A program made the position numbers and the translations under genes. Shown here in pieces: positions 59,874 to 64,000 of a stretch of DNA of 64,000 nt. This DNA is from Limiplasma sp034927815 (GTDB lineage Bacteria; Bacillota; Clostridia; Christensenellales; Aristaeellaceae). The notes beneath the pieces are model-generated. The model worked only from the letters and a program-made list of their open reading frames with translations, did no database searches and was not told the DNA's origin. The stretch lies in the NCBI GenBank assembly GCA_034927815.1, contig JAYFPK010000017.1, positions 39,861-103,860 on the forward strand, written 5' to 3'. The first letter of the stretch is position 1. Every line of letters starts with the position of its first letter.

Positions 59874-61376
59874 TCAGGCAATGGGATAGCGCCAGAACAA
59901 ATCCTTGTTGCGCTGGTACAGCTCCCGGTAGATGCCAAAGTATTCTTCATACACGGCTACGTTCTCCGGGATCGGTACCGTAACCTCCTGATGAAAGCGG
60001 ACGATCTGCGCGCAAGCCTCGGCATAATCCCGGAAATACCCCACGCTGATGGCTGCCGTGATAGCCGCCCCGATGCAGGATTGTTCCGCCTCCACGGTAG
60101 TACGGATGGGCTTGTTGAAGGCGTCCGCTTCCATCTGCCGGAAGATCTGCCCCCGGGCTCCCCCACCCGAGGCGATCATCACTTCCGGCTCCCTCCCCGC
60201 GACGCTTTTGAGGATGTTCATGTTCTGTTTGAGGCTGTACACCACGCCCTCCATGGTGCTTCGCACCATATGCGCCTTGGTGTGGCTGAGGTTGAGCCCG
60301 AAAAACAGGGCCCTGGCCCTGGGGTCGTTATCAGGGCTGCGGCCGCCGCTGAGGTAAGGCAAAAACAGAAGCCCGCCGCTGCCCACCGGAATCCGTTGCG
60401 CCAGCCCGTTCATTTCTTCAAAGGAGCCCAGCTCCGCGATGTTACGCATCATCCATTTCATGGCAGCGCCGCCGCAGAGATTACAGCTCATCAGCATCCA
60501 GAGGTCTTCCTTCACATGGCAAAACGTGTTTGTGCAAAACTCCGTATGGTGCAGCGGCCTGTTCATGGCGCAGGACACCTGGCACGAGGTGCCGATATTC
60601 GCCACCCAGGGCCGGTCCTCGGCGATCATCCCGGTGCCCACCTCATGCATCAGGGTGTCCCCGCCGCCGTAGGAAATCGGCGTTCCGGCCCGCAGACCCG
60701 TCTCCCTGGCGCATTGCTCCGTCACCACTCCGGCCACCTCATAGGATTCATGGCAAGCGGGAAAGAGATCCCGGCGCAGCTGAAGCCGGTCAATGATGGA
60801 CCAGGCCCATGCCCGTTTGGCCGTATCAAAAATAACGGTGCTGGAGGCATCGGACATATCTGTTCCATAACTGCCGCACATCCTATAGCGGATATAATCC
60901 TTGGGCAGAAGCAACACAACGGCCTTTTCATATTGCTCAGGCTCATGGTTTTTCACCCACAGGAGCGAGCTGATGAGGTACCCGGTGCTCAGCGTGTTCA
61001 GGGTGATGAGATTGAACTCCTTGGGGGGAACCAGGCCGAGGATCTCCTGGGTTTCCCCGTAGGAGCGCTGATCGTCCCAGATGATGAGGTTGCGCAGTGG
61101 CTGTCCTTGCGCGTCCAGCAGGATCAGCCCATGCATCTGTCCGGAATAGCTGATGCCGCTAAGGTTGGCGATGACCTCCGGATATCGGGCGGAGAGCTCC
61201 TGCAGCGTCGCCTTGGCGCCTTCCCAAAGGTCCTCGGTCCTTTGCTCGGAATAGTTGTAATAGGGCCTGAGCACATCGTAATGCCGCTGCGCGGAACCGA
61301 TTACCCTTCCGTTTTCATCCATGATCAGGGACTTGACGCTGGACGTCCCCACATCAATCCCCATGAAGTAGCCCAT
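59874..61376 (-). CDS. FGGY-family carbohydrate kinase, XylB-like
   Basis: The 500-residue kinase has the FGGY fold: FMGIDVGTSSVKSLIMDENG at the N-terminus (first phosphate loop), GISYSGQMHGLILLD near residue 78, NLIIWDDQR near 100 and SGGGARGQIFRQMEADAFNKPI (FGGY signature 2-like) near 405. XylB-type kinases phosphorylate xylulose and related ketoses; here the ketose cannot be named. The ATG at 61376 with GGAGG ten bases upstream is preferred over longer frames. Confidence 0.9.
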   Translation of the reverse strand: MGYFMGIDVGTSSVKSLIMDENGRVIGSAQRHYDVLRPYYNYSEQRTEDLWEGAKATLQELSARYPEVIANLSGISYSGQMHGLILLDAQGQPLRNLIIWDDQRSYGETQEILGLVPPKEFNLITLNTLSTGYLISSLLWVKNHEPEQYEKAVVLLLPKDYIRYRMCGSYGTDMSDASSTVIFDTAKRAWAWSIIDRLQLRRDLFPACHESYEVAGVVTEQCARETGLRAGTPISYGGGDTLMHEVGTGMIAEDRPWVANIGTSCQVSCAMNRPLHHTEFCTNTFCHVKEDLWMLMSCNLCGGAAMKWMMRNIAELGSFEEMNGLAQRIPVGSGGLLFLPYLSGGRSPDNDPRARALFFGLNLSHTKAHMVRSTMEGVVYSLKQNMNILKSVAGREPEVMIASGGGARGQIFRQMEADAFNKPIRTTVEAEQSCIGAAITAAISVGYFRDYAEACAQIVRFHQEVTVPIPENVAVYEEYFGIYRELYQRNKDLFWRYPIA

Positions 61377-61410
61377 ACGGAAAAAACCTCCTTGGTTGTT
61401 CTGCAAGGCC

Positions 61411-62046
61411 CTACCGGCCGTGAAGCCGCTCATACATGGCCTTGGCTGCGGATGCGGGCTGGGGATGGTAGAGGATGCCGCCGCCCACAATCACAATGTC
61501 AGGCTGATAATCCAGGTACTTCTCCAAAGTATCCAGGCTGATCCCCCCCGCCACGGCCACCTTCGCGCGCCTAGCGCTTTGCCGGATCACCCGCAGGTCG
61601 TCCAAAGGGGTGCGCCCTTGCTTTTGCTGGTCTACGCCGGTATGGACCGCGATCACATGGGCCCCCATCTCCTCCAGCCGCGCAACCCTTTCGGGGATGT
61701 CGCGCACACAAATCATATCCGCCATCACATAGCAGCCGCGGCGCTCCGCTTCCATGACGCAATCCAATACGGTCTGATCGTCGGTCAGCGCCAGGACCGT
61801 CACGTACTTGGCCCCCGCGTCCAGCAGGCAGGCCGCCTCCAGCCCTCCCGCATCCATGATCTTTCCGTCGCACAGAATATCCACAGCCGGGTACGCCGCG
61901 TGAATCCTGCGGACGGCCCCCATGCCGTTTTCCAGGATGAAGGGGGTTCCGGCCTCCAGGATATCCACGTATCCCCCAACCTCATCCAGCAGCCTGAGGG
62001 AATCCTCCAAGGTGATGTCGTCCAACGCCAGCTGCAGTTTCGGCAC
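61411..62046 (-). CDS. hxlA: 3-hexulose-6-phosphate synthase (OMP decarboxylase superfamily)
   Basis: The 211-residue enzyme condenses ribulose-5-phosphate with formaldehyde or runs in reverse. KLQLALDDITLEDSLRLLDEVGGYVDILEAGTP at the start, the DxKxxD-type ILCDGKIMDAGG near residue 62, VHTGVDQQKQGRTPLDDL near 140 and VAVAGGISLDTL near 168 match HPS. The GTG start at 62046 follows GGGGAGGG. A 3-keto-L-gulonate-6-phosphate decarboxylase, from the same superfamily, is the main alternative, but the hxlB partner favours HPS. Confidence 0.85.
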   Translation of the reverse strand: MPKLQLALDDITLEDSLRLLDEVGGYVDILEAGTPFILENGMGAVRRIHAAYPAVDILCDGKIMDAGGLEAACLLDAGAKYVTVLALTDDQTVLDCVMEAERRGCYVMADMICVRDIPERVARLEEMGAHVIAVHTGVDQQKQGRTPLDDLRVIRQSARRAKVAVAGGISLDTLEKYLDYQPDIVIVGGGILYHPQPASAAKAMYERLHGR

Positions 62047-62078
62047 AGCGCTTCCCTCCCCTACGGCGCACCTCACGC

Positions 62079-62609
62079 CTATTCCTCTTGATCCCCGGGG
62101 CTGAAGCCCATGCTCCAGGCCACCCAATCGGGCTTGGGCCCGCGCCGCTTCTCAAAGTCCTCCATGTCTTTCAGGTTGAGCACAGAGGATTCCCGATCCC
62201 AGTGAAAGGGTTCGTCCACAAAGGCATCCACGACCTTCTTGGCATACTCCAGGGCCATCACCCGGCAGCCGACGCAAAGGACCTGCGCGTTCAGGCTCTT
62301 GCGCGCCCGCTCAGCGGTGTAGCACTCGGAGGCGTGCGCCGCGCGGATCCCCCAATAGGTGTTGGCCACGGAGCAAAATCCCAGGCCTGTTCCGCAAATC
62401 AAAAGGGCCAGGCGGCATTCATCCTTTTGAATGCCGGTGCAGATGCGCTCGGTGGTGGCGATAAAGCTGCCCTCTCCCTCTAGGGCCGTGTGAACGGGAT
62501 CTATCACCACGTCCATCTGCTTTTCCCGAATCAGATACTCCTTGAGCTGCTCTTTCAGCTCAAACCCTATTCCATCGCATCCCAACGCGATTCTCATGTT
62601 CTTTTTCAT
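62079..62609 (-). CDS. RpiB/LacA/LacB-family sugar-phosphate isomerase
   Basis: The 176-residue protein has the RpiB core: RIALGCDGIGFELKEQLKEYL at the start, LLICGTGLGFCSVANTYWGIRAA near residue 70 with the catalytic cysteine in ICGTG, then SLNAQVLCVGCRVM. RpiB interconverts ribose-5- and ribulose-5-phosphate; allose-6- or galactose-6-phosphate activities exist in the family. The C-terminal tail is longer than in RpiB. GAAGGAAAA precedes the ATG. In this operon it could supply ribulose-5-phosphate to the HPS. Confidence 0.85.
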   Translation of the reverse strand: MKKNMRIALGCDGIGFELKEQLKEYLIREKQMDVVIDPVHTALEGEGSFIATTERICTGIQKDECRLALLICGTGLGFCSVANTYWGIRAAHASECYTAERARKSLNAQVLCVGCRVMALEYAKKVVDAFVDEPFHWDRESSVLNLKDMEDFEKRRGPKPDWVAWSMGFSPGDQEE

Positions 62610-62642
62610 CTCATTTTCCTTCTGTGAAACGATTGGGGTAGG

Positions 62643-63500
62643 TTACAGCGCCTCGGCGATGGCGCGAAGGTTGCGCAGCCCTTGAATGGCCAGGTCCTCC
62701 CCGCTTTCCGCCAACTTCCGCCAAATGGCGCAGTTGCCCGCCAGCTCGGTAAACTTGATGTCAAAGGACTCGATCACCAGCGGGCCCTCATAGCCCACCT
62801 CATGCACGGCCCGGAAAAACTCGGCAAAGGGCACCAACCCCGTACCGGGAATGCCCCGGTCGTTCTCGTTCACATGGATGTACCCGAGGTATTTCTTCCC
62901 ACAGCACTTCACCGCCTGGGTAAAGCTCTTCTCCTCCCGGATCATGTGGAAGCAGTCCAGGTGCACCTTGATGTTTTCCGTACCCACATCCTGGCAAAAG
63001 CGCACCGCGTCCTCCGCGATGTTCAGGAAATGCGTTTCAAAGCGGTTCACGCACTCCACGCAAATGGTCACCGTACCGGTCCGCTTTGCGTACTCGCACA
63101 CCTGCTTCATGTTTTCCACGGCCCAGCTCCATTCCTGATCGGTGCGGGGCTTCTTGGTGAGGTATCCCCAGGCGGCATAGTTCACGCCGCCCAAAAGAGG
63201 GGCCTGGAGCTCGTTGCAGATGTCCACGCATTTTTTCATCGCTTCCAGGGCCTTTTGGCGAATGCCGGCGTCCGGGGAGATCGGGTTGGTCTCCAGCGTC
63301 AGCGTGGTGGTGCATACGCAGTCGACCCCCACCCGGGCAAGCTCTTGTTTCACGTCCTCTACGGGGAAGGTATAGGGATTGGAGATGGCAAAGTCCACAC
63401 ACTCAAATCCCAGCTCCTTCGCCTTGGCGATTACCCATAGGTCCTTCTTTCCAAAGCTCTCCGCCCAGATAAAGCTGTCTACACCAAATTTGAAACGCAT
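62643..63500 (-). CDS. TIM-barrel sugar (phosphate) isomerase/epimerase
   Basis: The 285-residue protein is an AP endonuclease 2/xylose isomerase-like barrel. Metal-ligand regions are visible: ICVECVNRFETHFLNIAEDA (glutamate near residue 149), KVHLDCFHMIREEKS (aspartate and histidine near 180), GYIHVNENDRGIPGTG near 208 and LVIESFDIKF near 245. The layout resembles D-tagatose/D-allulose 3-epimerases and UlaE-like enzymes. It is first in the leftward operon. The exact sugar is unknown. Confidence 0.85.
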   Translation of the reverse strand: MRFKFGVDSFIWAESFGKKDLWVIAKAKELGFECVDFAISNPYTFPVEDVKQELARVGVDCVCTTTLTLETNPISPDAGIRQKALEAMKKCVDICNELQAPLLGGVNYAAWGYLTKKPRTDQEWSWAVENMKQVCEYAKRTGTVTICVECVNRFETHFLNIAEDAVRFCQDVGTENIKVHLDCFHMIREEKSFTQAVKCCGKKYLGYIHVNENDRGIPGTGLVPFAEFFRAVHEVGYEGPLVIESFDIKFTELAGNCAIWRKLAESGEDLAIQGLRNLRAIAEAL

Positions 63501-63557
63501 CGTTGTGACCCCTCTCCCGAATATGTTATAATATTACCAACATCGCAAGATGGCTTG

Positions 63558-63587
63558 ATTATATGTTGCGTAAAAGGAGGCTGTCAA
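63558..63587 (-). promoter_or_regulatory. Promoter of the epimerase/isomerase/kinase operon
   Basis: On the minus strand, TTGACA (63582-63587) and TATAAT (63558-63563) are 18 bases apart. It faces the divergent LysR gene, the usual layout for LysR-controlled operons. Confidence 0.8.
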
Positions 63588-63753
63588 TATAAGGGAGTAA
63601 GCGAAAATGGAATGCCTGCAAGGAATTTGGGGCATGATGGCAAGGTGCTGCAGGCGGATGCCGGTAGGCATAAGGGGGATGTGATACGCCGCTCGGTCCT
63701 TCGGAAATAGCCGGCCTTGCCGCCAGGTCTCGAAGGGTTTGAAAGGGATAAGC

Positions 63754-64000
63754 ATGTATTTTGATTATTATGATTACTTTTATAAGGTTGCCTATCTGGG
63801 AAACATCACGAAAGCCGCCAATGAAATTCATATTTCACAATCCGCCTTGAGCAAAGCCATCCTGAAATTGGAGAAGTCTTTGGACTGCCAGTTATTTTAC
63901 CGCATTCCAAAGGGTGTCAAGCTCACGCCTGCCGGAGAGGTTCTCTACGAAGGCGTGAAAAAGAGCATTGCGCTCATGGCCAGTACCAACCAGCAAATTC
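63754..64000 (+). CDS. LysR-family regulator (cut by the window end)
   Basis: The visible 82 residues are the winged helix-turn-helix of a LysR regulator (YFYKVAYLGNITKAANEIHISQSALSKAILKLEKSLDCQLFYRIPKGVKLTPAGEVLYEG). GAAAGGGATA lies before the ATG. It is divergent from the hxlA/hxlB/kinase operon, which it probably controls. The effector domain lies outside the window. Confidence 0.9.
   Translation, partial: MYFDYYDYFYKVAYLGNITKAANEIHISQSALSKAILKLEKSLDCQLFYRIPKGVKLTPAGEVLYEGVKKSIALMASTNQQI

Noticed and set aside
59010..61541. An 843-codon plus-strand open frame opposite the hexuloisomerase and kinase genes
   Set aside because: It is antisense to hxlB and the FGGY kinase, has no ribosome site or recognisable domain, and begins inside the DUF362 gene.
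61411..62046. 3-keto-L-gulonate-6-phosphate decarboxylase (UlaD) instead of HPS
   Set aside because: The superfamily motifs fit both, but the clear PHI partner ending in KRHANLE and the HPS-like VHTGVDQQ segment favour HPS; kept as an alternative.
1..64000. tRNA, rRNA and riboswitch genes
   Set aside because: I looked for cloverleaf ends, rRNA landmarks and SAM or other riboswitch cores, notably upstream of the mtn operon, and saw none; a covariance-model search would be decisive.

Overview
The window is a GC-rich (roughly 60%) chromosome segment with Gram-positive layout: AGGAGG-type ribosome binding sites, tightly packed operons, TTGACA/TATAAT promoters, and an IspH-ribosomal protein S1 fusion known from Clostridia. 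Together with the HutP-like, YqhQ, DegV and YwlE genes this suggests an anaerobic gut-type Clostridia member (Christensenellales or Oscillospirales-like). That placement is an inference; no rRNA or tRNA is present in the window.

Positions 174-18525 form the most striking part: a complete bacterial microcompartment (BMC) locus. A divergent RbsABC-type sugar ABC transporter faces an operon with a class II aldolase carrying a C-terminal encapsulation-like helix, a CoA-disulfide-reductase-like flavoprotein, a two-subunit CoA-transferase, methylthioribose kinase (mtnK), methylthioribose-1-phosphate isomerase (mtnA), a PduL-type phosphotransacylase, a CoA-acylating aldehyde dehydrogenase, a PduS-type Fe-S flavoprotein, a PduT-like BMC-T protein, two BMC-H shell proteins and a FucU/RbsD mutarotase. 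A LacI regulator and four consecutive BMC-P vertex proteins follow. Read together, this looks like an encapsulated DHAP shunt: 5-methylthioribose and/or 5-deoxyribose (S-adenosylmethionine by-products) are imported, phosphorylated, isomerised and cleaved to DHAP plus a volatile aldehyde (methylthioacetaldehyde or acetaldehyde), which is oxidised in the shell to acyl-CoA and acyl-phosphate. No glycyl-radical or B12 signature enzyme and no alcohol dehydrogenase are present.

Positions 18734-26348 hold housekeeping genes (ispH-rpsA fusion, plsC, cmk, a HutP-family protein, a metallophosphoesterase) and a large membrane protein. Positions 26419-34230 resemble the Bacillus frlBONMD operon for Amadori products (fructoselysine): kinase FrlD, deglycase FrlB, a binding protein and two permeases without an ATPase, plus an AEC transporter, a D-2-hydroxyacid dehydrogenase and a FadR-type GntR regulator with a matching operator. 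One permease gene carries a single in-frame amber stop.

Positions 34455-39475 hold rpmE, yqhQ, prmC, prfA, the Sua5 gene and the YwlE-type phosphatase gene. Positions 39482-41642 encode a PHP phosphoesterase, a secreted protein with two tandem barnase domains (the second lacking the catalytic histidine) and a barstar-type inhibitor. Positions 41790-48827 hold two convergent two-component systems flanking two GerMN lipoproteins, recalling mtrA-mtrB-lpqB of Actinobacteria. Positions 48943-53890 carry a DUF4342 protein, DegV, a methyltransferase and an ABC exporter. A non-coding stretch with a decayed IS3-type transposase remnant follows.

Positions 54795-64000 contain a second sugar island: a binding protein and two permeases (no ATPase), a DUF362 protein, and an opposing operon with 6-phospho-3-hexuloisomerase, an FGGY kinase, 3-hexulose-6-phosphate synthase, an RpiB/LacAB isomerase and a TIM-barrel epimerase, with a divergent LysR gene cut by the window end.
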